37,993 nucleotides of DNA from an uncultured Porphyromonadaceae bacterium (lineage in GTDB: Bacteria > Bacteroidota > Bacteroidia > Bacteroidales > Muribaculaceae): NCBI GenBank assembly GCA_900540625.1, contig UQGP01000022.1:1-37993 (forward strand), written 5' to 3'. Numbering within the stretch: position 1 is the first letter of the stretch; the number at the start of each line of letters is the position of its first letter. The notes beneath the pieces are model-generated. The model searched no databases. It was given only the letters and a program-made list of their open reading frames with translations, and had not been told where the DNA came from. Both the position numbers and the translations under genes were made by a program. Positions 25,971-34,983 of the stretch are shown piece by piece.

Positions 25971-25987
25971 TTCGGCAAAAGGCCGAA
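25971..25987. other. Short hairpin after the MATE gene, flanked by an A-tract
   Basis: TTCGGC (25971-25976) and GCCGAA (25982-25987) pair around AAAAG. An A8 tract precedes it (25963-25970). In the plus direction no T-tract follows, so it is a weak terminator for the MATE gene; in the minus direction it would be followed by eight T and look like a good terminator, although no minus-strand gene is present downstream. Confidence 0.45.
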
Positions 25988-26005
25988 AATACCGACATTT
26001 AATGA

Positions 26006-26036
26006 TTGTACGTTTTACATAGTTTACGTAACTTTG
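26006..26036 (+). promoter_or_regulatory. Promoter of the TonB receptor / M16 protease operon
   Basis: TTG at 26006-26008, a 20-nt spacer and TAACTTTG at 26029-26036 fit the Bacteroidota -33/-7 pattern. The predicted start near 26042 gives a leader of about 90 nt to the receptor start at 26132. No further promoter was noticed ahead of the following three genes. Confidence 0.75.
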
Positions 26037-26131
26037 TATTCGGCATTCAGGCGCATTATTTTCAAGAATTTTTCGGCTCTTGGTGCCGCTGATTTACCGC
26101 ACTTAACGGCACTTTGCCACAGAACATACAC

Positions 26132-28909
26132 ATGAGCACCCCTGTTATCAAGCGCATATTCGCGATAATACTTGTCCTAACAGCCGCAATACCCGCCGCA
26201 TTGGCCGTGCGCCTTAGCGGACGCGTTGTCGATAAAGCCGACGGCGAGCCGCTGGCCTTTGCCTCCATCGAAGTCAATCCGGGCAAGCATGTCATGGCCA
26301 CAGATGCCGACGGACGTTGGAATATGGACATCCCCGGCGGCAAATACACCGTCACGGCATCCTACGTCGGCTATGCCACCAAGAGCCAAACCGTTACGCT
26401 CGCCGATGCCGTCGCTTTGTACATCAAGCTGGAGACCTCCACTACCGTCTTGGGACAAGTAACCGTCACCGCACGCGAAAATCGCGGTATGACCACCTCG
26501 TCGCGCATCGACCGCTCGGCTATGGAACATCTGCAACCCACCAGTTTCACCGATATCCTTGAGCTGCTGCCCGGCGGAATATCCAAGAATCCCGATATGG
26601 GATCGGCCAACACCATCACGCTGCGTGAGACAGGCGCCGTAAGCGCCACCGGCGAGCGCAGTTCGCTGTCTTCGCAATACGCCACAACTTCTATGGGCAC
26701 CGCATTTGTGGTAGACGGAGCGCCCATCAATACCGATGCAAATATTCAGGGCATACCCGGGTCTACGACCTCCGACCCCGAGAGCCGACGCGACGTTACC
26801 AACCGCGGTGTCGATATGCGCACCATATCCACGGACAACATCGAAAGCGTAGAAATTGTGCGCGGCATTCCCTCGGCCGAATACGGCAACCTCACCTCCG
26901 GCGTAGTCAATATCAAGCGCATAGCGCGTGCCACACCGTTCACGGCACGTCTGAAGGTGGACGAGTATTCCAAACTCTTCTCCTTCGGCAAAGGTCTGGC
27001 CTTGGGCAAGCACGTGCTCAATATCGATGCCGGATGGCTGGATAGCAAGACCGACCCGCGCGACAACCTCGAGAACTACAAACGTGCCAACGCCTCGCTG
27101 CGCTCGCACCTGCATTGGGACGCCTCGGCCGTCACCACGCTTTGGAATATCAGCGCCGACTACACCGGCAGTTTCGACAACGCCAAAGTCGACCCCGACA
27201 TCAACTATAACCGCGTAGACGAATACCGAACACGCTACAATCGCATAGCCCTGACCTCAAACCTAAACTTTAACTTCAAGAAAACTTTGTGGTTAAGCGC
27301 AGTGCACATCTCCACAGCCTTCTCTTACCAGCACGACCGGCTGGAACGCACGCTGCTGGTATCGCCGCGCCGCGCCGCCGTGGCCCCTACGTCTTACGAT
27401 TCGGGAGTGCATGACGGCAAGCTGTTGCTGGGCGAATACATCGCCGATTACACCAACGACGGACAGCCGCTAAGCCTATACCTGAAGGCTCGCGCCGGAG
27501 GCGCTCTGGGCTCGGACGTGGCACGCCACGCTTGGAAGCTCGGCGCCGAATACACCCTCTCGAAAAATATCGGCGACGGACAGGTCTACGACCTCGAGCG
27601 TCCGCTTTCGGCATCATGGCAGACACGTCCGCGCGCATTCAAGGACATCCCGGCGCTGCACGTCGTTTCGATGTTCCTGGAAGACAATTTCACCGCCATG
27701 ATAGGACGCAACACCTTGGAACTGCAAGGCGGTCTGCGCACCATCCAACTGGCCGGACTGCCCGGCGAACGGTATCTCAGCGGGCGCATATACCTCGACC
27801 CGCGCGTCAATGCCGTATGGCGTTTCGCAGCCAACGACGACGGTTTCAAACCCTGGATTGCCGGCGGTTGGGGCCTGACAACGCGTATGCCCACCGCCGA
27901 CCAGTTGTATCCCCAGGACGTCTACCTGGACTTTATGCAACTGAACTATTACAGTTCCTCCGACCCGTCAAAGCTGAGCCGCATCAACCTGCGTACATAC
28001 GTCGAGTCCCCCGTCAATAACGACTTACGCGCCGCACGCAACCGCAAGTGGGAAGTGCGCGCGGGCTTCAACTGGCGTGGCAACGAGTTCTCCGTCACCT
28101 ATTTTGACGAGCACATGTCCTCGGGCTTCCGTTACTCGCCCCGTTACAGTGCCTACGCTTACCGCCTCTACGATGCCACGGTCATTGACCCGACCACGCT
28201 CACGGCACCGCCGGCCCTCGAAGACCTGCCATACACCGATACGAGCATCCTCGGCGGATATTCGCGCGTCACCAACGGCAGCCGCATCGACAAGCGCGGC
28301 ATCGAGTTCCAGCTGAACACCGTACGATGGAAGGCCCTCGAAACGTCGCTGATTATCACCGGCGCATGGTTCCGCACTCGGTACAGCAACTCGCAAGATA
28401 TGATGACGCCCGTCTCCGCCACCATAGGCAATACCGCCGTAAGCGACAAGTTTATTGGCGTATACCCCACCGACGACGGACGCATCAACGAGCAATTCAG
28501 CACCAATTTCATGTTCGACACCCAAATACGGCGCTGGGGTCTTATATTTACCACTACAGTCCAATGCCAATGGTGGCTCAAGACACGCCGCTTGCGCCAA
28601 AACGGCGTCCCTTCACAATATCTCAGCGCCTACGACGGCTTGTACCACACGTACACCAAAGCCGATGCTCAAGACCCTGTACTGCGCACACTCATCATCA
28701 GCTACAACGATGAAAGCTTCCGTACTCAGACAGTGGCACCGGCAATATATGTCAACCTAAAGGCTACAAAGAAGATAGGCAATTGGATGAAGATTTCGGC
28801 CTTCGTAAACCGCATAATTGACTACCTGCCCTCATACCACAGCAACGGCATATTGCTGCGCCGCTACTCATCGGCATACTTCGGGATGGAGGCCAACCTG
28901 ACATTCTAA
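26132..28909 (+). CDS. TonB-dependent outer-membrane receptor with N-terminal CarboxypepD_reg-like domain
   Basis: 925 residues from 26132 (MSTPVIKRIFAIILVLTAAIPAALA, a good signal peptide). Residues ~27-105 form a CarboxypepD_reg-like domain (LSGRVVDKADGEPLAFASIEV, YTVTASYVGYATK). The plug follows (~115-240: TDILELLPGG, TAFVVDGAPIN, IESVEIVRGIPSAEYGNLTSGVVNI), then a ~680-residue beta-barrel ending in an aromatic residue (YFGMEANLTF). Not SusC-like: no SusD partner follows, and it is a little short for that group. It uses TonB energy to import a ligand across the outer membrane. First gene of a four-gene operon with a DUF4876 lipoprotein, a DUF6850 barrel and an M16 protease, which suggests a peptide, protein or metal-bearing ligand. 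Confidence 0.93.
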   Translation: MSTPVIKRIFAIILVLTAAIPAALAVRLSGRVVDKADGEPLAFASIEVNPGKHVMATDADGRWNMDIPGGKYTVTASYVGYATKSQTVTLADAVALYIKLETSTTVLGQVTVTARENRGMTTSSRIDRSAMEHLQPTSFTDILELLPGGISKNPDMGSANTITLRETGAVSATGERSSLSSQYATTSMGTAFVVDGAPINTDANIQGIPGSTTSDPESRRDVTNRGVDMRTISTDNIESVEIVRGIPSAEYGNLTSGVVNIKRIARATPFTARLKVDEYSKLFSFGKGLALGKHVLNIDAGWLDSKTDPRDNLENYKRANASLRSHLHWDASAVTTLWNISADYTGSFDNAKVDPDINYNRVDEYRTRYNRIALTSNLNFNFKKTLWLSAVHISTAFSYQHDRLERTLLVSPRRAAVAPTSYDSGVHDGKLLLGEYIADYTNDGQPLSLYLKARAGGALGSDVARHAWKLGAEYTLSKNIGDGQVYDLERPLSASWQTRPRAFKDIPALHVVSMFLEDNFTAMIGRNTLELQGGLRTIQLAGLPGERYLSGRIYLDPRVNAVWRFAANDDGFKPWIAGGWGLTTRMPTADQLYPQDVYLDFMQLNYYSSSDPSKLSRINLRTYVESPVNNDLRAARNRKWEVRAGFNWRGNEFSVTYFDEHMSSGFRYSPRYSAYAYRLYDATVIDPTTLTAPPALEDLPYTDTSILGGYSRVTNGSRIDKRGIEFQLNTVRWKALETSLIITGAWFRTRYSNSQDMMTPVSATIGNTAVSDKFIGVYPTDDGRINEQFSTNFMFDTQIRRWGLIFTTTVQCQWWLKTRRLRQNGVPSQYLSAYDGLYHTYTKADAQDPVLRTLIISYNDESFRTQTVAPAIYVNLKATKKIGNWMKISAFVNRIIDYLPSYHSNGILLRRYSSAYFGMEANLTF

Positions 28910-28997
28910 ACAACAGGACGTCTCTATAAACGAAGCGCAACCGTACACAACACCGCCAAACATACATACACACCGAAACAAACACAGAATCAAAGAT

Positions 28998-30275
28998 ATG
29001 AAACCCACAAAAATTTTCGCACTACTGTGGCTCGCCATTGCCACACCGACACTTACATCCTGCGATGATGACCCCGGGGCACAAAACATCGGGGTGTCCG
29101 TGATACTCACCCTTCCGTCAGACGTGGACGCATCCGCCCTGACAGACGCTTCCTATACCTTTCACAACGTTTCAACCGGCAAGGACTACACTTTCGGCAA
29201 GGACGAGCCGCTTAGCGTCCTGCCCGGACTATATGACGTAGCATTTGAAGCTCATTACACCCTGCCAAACGGCAATAAAGCAACCCTGCGTGCCAACGCC
29301 CAAAGCGTCAACATCACCGCCGGACAGACGTCCATAGCCCTGTCCGCATACTCCAATATCGAAACAGACGACCTGATAATTTCCGAGATATTCTACACCG
29401 GGACGGTCACTTCCACAGGCAAGCAATACAACGGAGATCAATACGTCAAGCTGTACAACAATACCGACCACGTAATATATGCCGACGGACTTACATTCTT
29501 CGAAAGCAAATTCCTGACCACCCAAAAGCTCAACTTCGAGCCGGACATCATGGCCCAAGCCATCACCGTAGATGCCCTCTATACCATTCCCGGTAGCGGT
29601 AAAGACCACCCCGTGCAACCCGGCGAATACTTTATCCTCGCCGATGCAGGCATGGACCACCGCAACGGCAACCCGCTGAGCTTCAACCTCTCACACGCCA
29701 ACTTCGAGTGGTATGACATCTCTTCAAGTCCCTCGAATATGGATATCGACACGCCCACGCCCAACCTTGATAAATGGTACTGCTACACCAAGAGCTACTT
29801 TATACTGCACAACCGCGGATTTAAGGCTTACGGTATCGCTCGAATACCCGTAGACAAGGAAACTTACCTCAAAGATTACTATTACACCTACAACTACGAC
29901 CAAGTGACCTCCGCCGGCACCTTCCCTATGAGTCAGTCTGCCTATCGACTGCCTAACGAATGGGTGGTAGATGTAGTCAACCTCAGCATCGAATCGGACT
30001 ACAAATGGACCGTAACCGCACCCGTTCTGGACAGCGGATGGACATACTGCGGCACCATCGACAAGGACAAGACCCGCTACTTCCACGCCGTACGACGCAA
30101 ACTGTTGCACATCACCGAGAACGGCCGTGCCATATTCCAGGACACCAACAACAGCAGCCTCGACTTCAACGGACATGTCACTCCCAGCGAAATCGAAAAC
30201 CAAGGTACTGCCGTGGACGTCAGCGGTAAAACGGCCGACACTCGCACTTATGACGGAGTAACGCCCATAAAATGA
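28998..30275 (+). CDS. DUF4876 lipoprotein
   Basis: 425 residues. A lipoprotein signal peptide (MKPTKIFALLWLAIATPTLTSC) is followed by DDD, acidic residues right after the lipidated Cys, which is compatible with surface export in Bacteroidota. The N-terminal domain (about 30-118) is immunoglobulin-like or fibronectin-like; the rest (from DDLIISEIFYTGT, about 125) matches my recollection of DUF4876, a family usually beside TonB receptors, with an element like lamin-tail domains (YVKLYNNTDHVIYADGL). It probably captures the ligand at the surface and delivers it to the receptor. It starts 88 nt after the receptor and its stop overlaps the next start (ATGA). Confidence 0.8.
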   Translation: MKPTKIFALLWLAIATPTLTSCDDDPGAQNIGVSVILTLPSDVDASALTDASYTFHNVSTGKDYTFGKDEPLSVLPGLYDVAFEAHYTLPNGNKATLRANAQSVNITAGQTSIALSAYSNIETDDLIISEIFYTGTVTSTGKQYNGDQYVKLYNNTDHVIYADGLTFFESKFLTTQKLNFEPDIMAQAITVDALYTIPGSGKDHPVQPGEYFILADAGMDHRNGNPLSFNLSHANFEWYDISSSPSNMDIDTPTPNLDKWYCYTKSYFILHNRGFKAYGIARIPVDKETYLKDYYYTYNYDQVTSAGTFPMSQSAYRLPNEWVVDVVNLSIESDYKWTVTAPVLDSGWTYCGTIDKDKTRYFHAVRRKLLHITENGRAIFQDTNNSSLDFNGHVTPSEIENQGTAVDVSGKTADTRTYDGVTPIK

Positions 30276-31801
30276 AGCGAACAACCACCTTTGCACTGGC
30301 AACGCTGGCGGCATTGTCCGTATCGGCGACTTCCACCGATGCCAAGCCCGATGCCGTGGCCGCTTGGGTAGGCGACAGCGTCCCGGCGCTGTATGCTACC
30401 AGTGGCGACAACCCGGCCTTGCGGAGTTTTGCTCATCCCTACGGACTGACCATACTCGGCATCGACTACGGCACTATGCGCCGCGACAGCATCATCGCCC
30501 CGCAACTGGGACGCGGCTTCGACCGATATGGCGTGGGTGCTTCCACGTATACGCGCGTCGGCACCGATATGGTACTCGAAGGACACGCCTCGTACCATCG
30601 CGGCACCACACGAGATGTTGTATGGAACGAAACGGCGGACATCTTTATGATCTACCCATATATGGCGGCGGACAGCGTTGGCGGAGACATTCAAAACGAG
30701 ATTTACGACTTCGGCGGGTCGTACAGCGACCGTCGCGGACGGCTACTATGGGGCGTATCGCTGGATTACACTGCCGGACTGCATTGGCGCAGTCGTGACC
30801 CGCGACCACGAAACGTAACCGCCAACCTGCGCACTCGCGCCGGCATCGCTTGGGCTCTGTCGCCCAAGGCTATAGCAGGATTTGCCGCACGTTACACGCG
30901 ATACAAGCAGACCTCGTCCATCAAGTTTGAGAGCGAAATGGGTCAGGACAAAGTGTACCACCTCACCGGTCTTGGCACACAGTATCAACGCTTTGCCGGC
31001 TCGGGATTGTCCACGCATTACAACGCCGACCTATGGGGCGTCAGCATCGACCTGCGACCCGACAGCATCGGTGGCACCGGCCCTTCGGCTTCGTTCTCCT
31101 ACGACGGCATGAACATGAATATCCTGCTCACCGACCTCAACAAGCTACCCATGGCCAAAATCACAAGTTATGCCTTGGACGCTCGCGCCGGATACACATG
31201 GCGGTGCAACTTGAATTCTTGGAGCGTTATGGCCTTTGCTTCGACAAGTCTGCGCAAAGGCACTGAGAATATCTTCGGCGACCCGGCCTCAGGCATATAT
31301 CCTCAAATAGGCTCCCTGTCTATGTACCGTCACCGCCTATGCAATGCAGGCGCCGAAATGCTTTGGGTGATGCAACGCGACCATATGACGGTGTTCAGCG
31401 CACGTCTGTCTTCTCAATACCAACGTTCCATGCAACTGTACATCAGCCCGCGACAAAAGATGGAAGCCGAGCGCTGGCTTACCTCGGCAGACCTGGGCGC
31501 CACCTTACCGCTGAAAGGCCGCATACTCGGGCATCTCAATATCGGAGCTTCCGTAGCTCCGGTATTGTCGTCCAACCTTGAGTATACGGCCGCCAATGCC
31601 CCCCACAGCCTGCACATGCTCATGATGTCGCAATATGATGTCCTCGCCGCCGGCACCTCGGCCTTCGATGCAGCCGTTGCTGTAACAATTCCCGTGGGTC
31701 GTATAGCGCTGCGTCCGCAGGTGCGATACGCGCACGGACATTACAACGGCATACGTGCCGATAGCGATGCGCTCGAAGCCGCAGTAACCATCGCTTTCTG
31801 A
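30272..31801 (+). CDS. DUF6850-like outer-membrane beta-barrel protein
   Basis: 509 residues. A signal peptide (MKRTTTFALATLAALSVSATS) is followed by NPALRSFAHPYGLTILGIDY and a long run of alternating amphipathic strands with aromatic belts (GRLLWGVSLDYTAGLHWRSR, AGFAARYTRYKQ), ending in AALEAAVTIAF, with the C-terminal Phe typical of outer-membrane barrels. The match to DUF6850 is from memory of gene order and N-terminal pattern. Its start overlaps the DUF4876 stop by 4 nt (ATGA), which implies coordinated synthesis. Role unknown; it could be a second pore or a partner stabilising the lipoprotein at the membrane. Confidence 0.75.
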   Translation: MKRTTTFALATLAALSVSATSTDAKPDAVAAWVGDSVPALYATSGDNPALRSFAHPYGLTILGIDYGTMRRDSIIAPQLGRGFDRYGVGASTYTRVGTDMVLEGHASYHRGTTRDVVWNETADIFMIYPYMAADSVGGDIQNEIYDFGGSYSDRRGRLLWGVSLDYTAGLHWRSRDPRPRNVTANLRTRAGIAWALSPKAIAGFAARYTRYKQTSSIKFESEMGQDKVYHLTGLGTQYQRFAGSGLSTHYNADLWGVSIDLRPDSIGGTGPSASFSYDGMNMNILLTDLNKLPMAKITSYALDARAGYTWRCNLNSWSVMAFASTSLRKGTENIFGDPASGIYPQIGSLSMYRHRLCNAGAEMLWVMQRDHMTVFSARLSSQYQRSMQLYISPRQKMEAERWLTSADLGATLPLKGRILGHLNIGASVAPVLSSNLEYTAANAPHSLHMLMMSQYDVLAAGTSAFDAAVAVTIPVGRIALRPQVRYAHGHYNGIRADSDALEAAVTIAF

Positions 31802-31874
31802 CGAGCTGAACACGATGCGACACCTTGCTCCAAAAGACAATATACATAAGCACAAATCTCATACATACGTAATT

Positions 31875-34718
31875 ATGAACATCTTTTCGAAAAAAATCCT
31901 GATGTCGGCCGCCGCCGTACTCATGGTCTCGACGTCCGCATGGGCCACTCTGCGCCCGCTGCCCTTGGACACTGCGGTACACCGCGGCACTCTGCCCAAC
32001 GGCCTGACATACTATGTTCGTGCAAACAACGAACCTGCCGGACAAGTCGATTTCTACATAGCCCAACGCGTCGGCTCGGTCAACGAGACCGAGTCACAAC
32101 GCGGCCTTGCCCACTTTCTGGAGCACATGTGCTTCAACGGCACACGGCACTTCCCGGGCAATTCGCTCATCGAATATCTACAAGGCCTCGGCGTCAAGTT
32201 CGGCGCCAACCTCAACGCCTACACATCAACGGACGAGACGGTATACAACATCTGCGCCGTGCCCTCTCAGCGCCCAACGGCACTGGATTCGTGCCTGCTG
32301 ATACTGCGCGACTGGAGCCGCGATGTTACCCTTGACGACAAGGACATCGATGAGGAACGCGGTGTCATTGTCGGCGAATGGCGCCAACGCCACTCCCAGG
32401 CCTCAAACAGACTTATTGAGCGTGCCGCTCCGCGCATACTCGCCGGAAGCAAATACGGCAACCGTCTGCCCATAGGACTTATGTCTGTCGTCGAAAATTT
32501 CCCGACAGACACCCTGCGCACATTCTACGACCGATGGTACCACCCTGTCAACCAGTGTGTCATCGTTGTAGGCGACATAAATCCCCGGCACGTCATTAAC
32601 GAAATCGAACGCCTGTGGGCCGATGTGCCTCTGCGCGAAGATGCTCGCTTCACGCCCACCCAGCTGCCCTCCAACCCCAAACCCATAGCCGTGGCCGTCA
32701 ATGACGGCGAACAACCCACCCCGATGCTGATGTTATATATCAAGCACAGCGACCTGCCGGTCGACAGTGCACTTACCATAGCCGGCCTACGCCGCGAAGT
32801 GGTATCATCGCTGCTTACCTCGATGCTCGCCGACCGTCTTGACGAAATCGAAAGCCGTGCAGACGCCCCGTTCACCAACCTCGGCATCGGCGACAATACG
32901 ATGATGCTGGTACGCAGCACCCCGGCACTGCTGATGCGCGCCGTGGCTCGTCCCGGACGTCAAGCCGAGGCTATGAGCCAATGGTCCACCGAACTGAAAC
33001 GTGCCGCTCGTCTGGGCTTCGCTCAATCCGAATTGGAACGCGCCAAGACAGACTTCCGCGCCGACGAGGACTCGCGCTTTGCCACACGTGACAAGGTCTC
33101 CAATACGGAATATGCACGCCGATATGTGCGCAACTACCTCGACGGAGGCGCATTGCCCGATGCCATAGCACGCCACAAGATGCTGCGCGGCGTCCTCGCT
33201 TCCATCACCACGGACGAGGTGACAGTCTATCTGCGCAGCATCATCCGCGATGACGACGCTAATGTCACGATGCTGGCTTATATCCCCGGAACGGACAGCA
33301 CAGCCAACACCTCCATCGAGCAAAGCCTCGTGGACGCTTGGACCGGAGTGGACACAGCCTCCCTTACACCCTGGGTAGACAAGGTTGTGGATGCTCCCCT
33401 ACTGGCCAAGCAGCCCAAAGCCGGCAAAATCGTCAAGGACACCGCCGGCCCGTACAATAGCCGTCGTTGGAAGCTATCCAACGGCATCAACGTGGTGCTC
33501 ATGCCCACAGACTACAACCCCGACCGCGTAACCATACAGGGCTACAGCACCGGCGGTTTTGCCGCCAAATATGACCCGGCAATGTTCGCCAACTATAAGA
33601 TGGCCAACGAAATCATCGGCGCCGGCGCCTTCGGCGAGTTCAACGCTACGGCTCTGCGCAAACGCCTTGCCGGAACCAATATAAAAAGCGTCATCGCTAT
33701 CGACAAAAACGAGGAAACCCTCGGCGTGGGTACCACCCCGGCTTCGCTCGAGACTGCCTTCCAGGTTCTCTACCTCAAGGCCACGGGAGCTTGCAAAGAC
33801 AGCGCCGCCTTCACCGCCGCCATCGAAAACCAACGCGTCAAACTCGAGGGCAATCGCAACAATATCACATATGCTATGGGCGACTCGATACACTCCAACG
33901 TGTTCCGCGACCATCCCCTCGAACGCAAGCTCCGCGCCGGCGACCTCAAGGACGTGGATTACGACAAAATTATGCAGTTGTACCACGAACGCTTTGATGA
34001 TATGGGCGACTTCACCTTCTATATCGTGGGCAAGTTTGACATCGACAGCATCCGTCCGCTGGTATGCCGATACCTGGCATCGCTGCCATCGGGCGCACGC
34101 GCCAAACAACCTGAAAAAGAAGGCGATGTAGGGCTGGGATACGTCCAAGGCCAAGTCACCAAAGTACTGCACCACCCCGCCGAAGTCAAGCAAGCTATAT
34201 GCTACACCTTCTATAACAACGACTCGCATTGGGACATCAACTCTATGGTGGCCGGCCGCGCACTCGGCTCGGTGGCCGGCGACATGTTGCGCAAGGAGCT
34301 GCGCGAAAAACGCGGCTGGACCTACGGAGTGAAGACGCACATAGGCATTCCTTCGCACATCAACGGCGACGGACGCGAGTATTTCATCATGCCGGTATAT
34401 GTCCGCGTGGCGCCCGAAAACGCTAAGGAGACTATGAATATCGTTGACAGCATCGTCAAGAGCCTCTGCGATCCGGCCAATATCTCGCAGGATGCCGTAG
34501 ACCAGGCTCGCAGCTATATGCTCAAAAACTGGGACGAAGCCCAACGCGACAACGGATATTGGATGAGCGTACTTCGCGGCATCGACTTCTACGGCCAAGA
34601 CCTCAACGCCGATTTCCCGGCCACGGTCAAGGCCATGACTCCGCAAAGCCTTGCCGAGTGGGCCAAGAGCGTAATTCCGACTGCAAACCGACTACAACTG
34701 ACAATGATGCCGGACTAA
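31875..34718 (+). CDS. Periplasmic M16 family zinc metalloprotease
   Basis: 947 residues from 31875 (MNIFSKKILMSAAAVLMVSTSAWA, a signal peptide); the 20 extra codons upstream look untranslated. The inverted zinc motif HxxEH is HFLEH (His80, Glu83, His84), and the downstream Glu lies in DEERGVIVGE (about 160-168). Four ~230-residue M16 domains fit the length, with the second half (from about 535, WKLSNGINVVLMPTDYNPDR) lacking the HxxEH, as is normal. The size and signal peptide resemble PqqL and FusC, which cut imported proteins in the periplasm. It lies 73 nt after the barrel gene with no promoter or terminator between, and is followed by an intrinsic terminator. Confidence 0.93.
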   Translation: MNIFSKKILMSAAAVLMVSTSAWATLRPLPLDTAVHRGTLPNGLTYYVRANNEPAGQVDFYIAQRVGSVNETESQRGLAHFLEHMCFNGTRHFPGNSLIEYLQGLGVKFGANLNAYTSTDETVYNICAVPSQRPTALDSCLLILRDWSRDVTLDDKDIDEERGVIVGEWRQRHSQASNRLIERAAPRILAGSKYGNRLPIGLMSVVENFPTDTLRTFYDRWYHPVNQCVIVVGDINPRHVINEIERLWADVPLREDARFTPTQLPSNPKPIAVAVNDGEQPTPMLMLYIKHSDLPVDSALTIAGLRREVVSSLLTSMLADRLDEIESRADAPFTNLGIGDNTMMLVRSTPALLMRAVARPGRQAEAMSQWSTELKRAARLGFAQSELERAKTDFRADEDSRFATRDKVSNTEYARRYVRNYLDGGALPDAIARHKMLRGVLASITTDEVTVYLRSIIRDDDANVTMLAYIPGTDSTANTSIEQSLVDAWTGVDTASLTPWVDKVVDAPLLAKQPKAGKIVKDTAGPYNSRRWKLSNGINVVLMPTDYNPDRVTIQGYSTGGFAAKYDPAMFANYKMANEIIGAGAFGEFNATALRKRLAGTNIKSVIAIDKNEETLGVGTTPASLETAFQVLYLKATGACKDSAAFTAAIENQRVKLEGNRNNITYAMGDSIHSNVFRDHPLERKLRAGDLKDVDYDKIMQLYHERFDDMGDFTFYIVGKFDIDSIRPLVCRYLASLPSGARAKQPEKEGDVGLGYVQGQVTKVLHHPAEVKQAICYTFYNNDSHWDINSMVAGRALGSVAGDMLRKELREKRGWTYGVKTHIGIPSHINGDGREYFIMPVYVRVAPENAKETMNIVDSIVKSLCDPANISQDAVDQARSYMLKNWDEAQRDNGYWMSVLRGIDFYGQDLNADFPATVKAMTPQSLAEWAKSVIPTANRLQLTMMPD

Positions 34719-34745
34719 TCCTCCGAGCACATTCCGATATGACAC

Positions 34746-34780
34746 AAGGCCGATGCTCCGATGCGTCGGCCTTGTTTTTT
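34746..34780 (+). terminator. Intrinsic terminator of the receptor/M16 operon (duplicated copy 1)
   Basis: AAGGCCGA at 34746-34753 pairs with TCGGCCTT at 34766-34773, followed by GTTTTTT. It lies 27 nt after the M16 stop. The same terminator recurs at 36673-36707 as part of the tandem duplication. Confidence 0.92.
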
Positions 34781-34824
34781 CCCTTAAGCGGCAGTTCGCG
34801 AGTCCACCTTAACGGAAAAACAGG

Positions 34825-34851
34825 TATGTTTTTTGTCGGGCAAAAAAAATA
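34825..34851. promoter_or_regulatory. Inverted repeat beside the LRR gene 3 promoter (decayed copy)
   Basis: TATGTTTTTTGTC, one base, then GGCAAAAAAAATA: a 13-bp inverted repeat with two mismatches, ending 10 nt before the -33 box. The matching element in copy 2 (36752-36778) is perfect. A possible binding site for a dimeric regulator. Confidence 0.5.
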
Positions 34852-34861
34852 CCTTACAATA

Positions 34862-34894
34862 TTTGGCAACAAAACCCGGCTCTTGCTATCTTTG
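34862..34894 (+). promoter_or_regulatory. Promoter of LRR gene 3
   Basis: TTTG at 34862-34865, a 21-nt spacer and TATCTTTG at 34887-34894. The predicted start near 34900 gives a leader of about 84 nt. Conserved in the second copy at 36789-36821. Confidence 0.72.
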
Positions 34895-34983
34895 TTCCGA
34901 TGTTTGTCGGGCGCTTCCTGCTCCACAAAAAAACCACCCAACGATTACGCAATTACTCACGATTAAAAATACACTACACGCGT

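Larger units (their letters stand above)
34708..34983 (+). repeat. Duplicated upstream region, copy 1 (M16 3' tip to LRR start)
   Basis: From the last codons of the M16 gene (GATGCCGGACTAATCC) through the terminator, inverted repeat and promoter to the LRR start, this stretch is repeated with few differences at 36632-36912, at an offset of about 1,927-1,929 bp. Because copy 2 carries the M16 stop region without the gene, copy 1 is the original. Confidence 0.9.

Noticed and set aside
26132..28909. SusC-type glycan importer
   Set aside because: No SusD-like gene follows, there is no glycan-enzyme cluster, and the receptor is shorter and differs at the plug; the DUF4876/DUF6850/M16 context points elsewhere.
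33474..34646. 390-aa minus-strand open frame opposite the M16 protease
   Set aside because: Shadow of a well-supported gene; codon bias in the GC-rich sense strand leaves this frame open.
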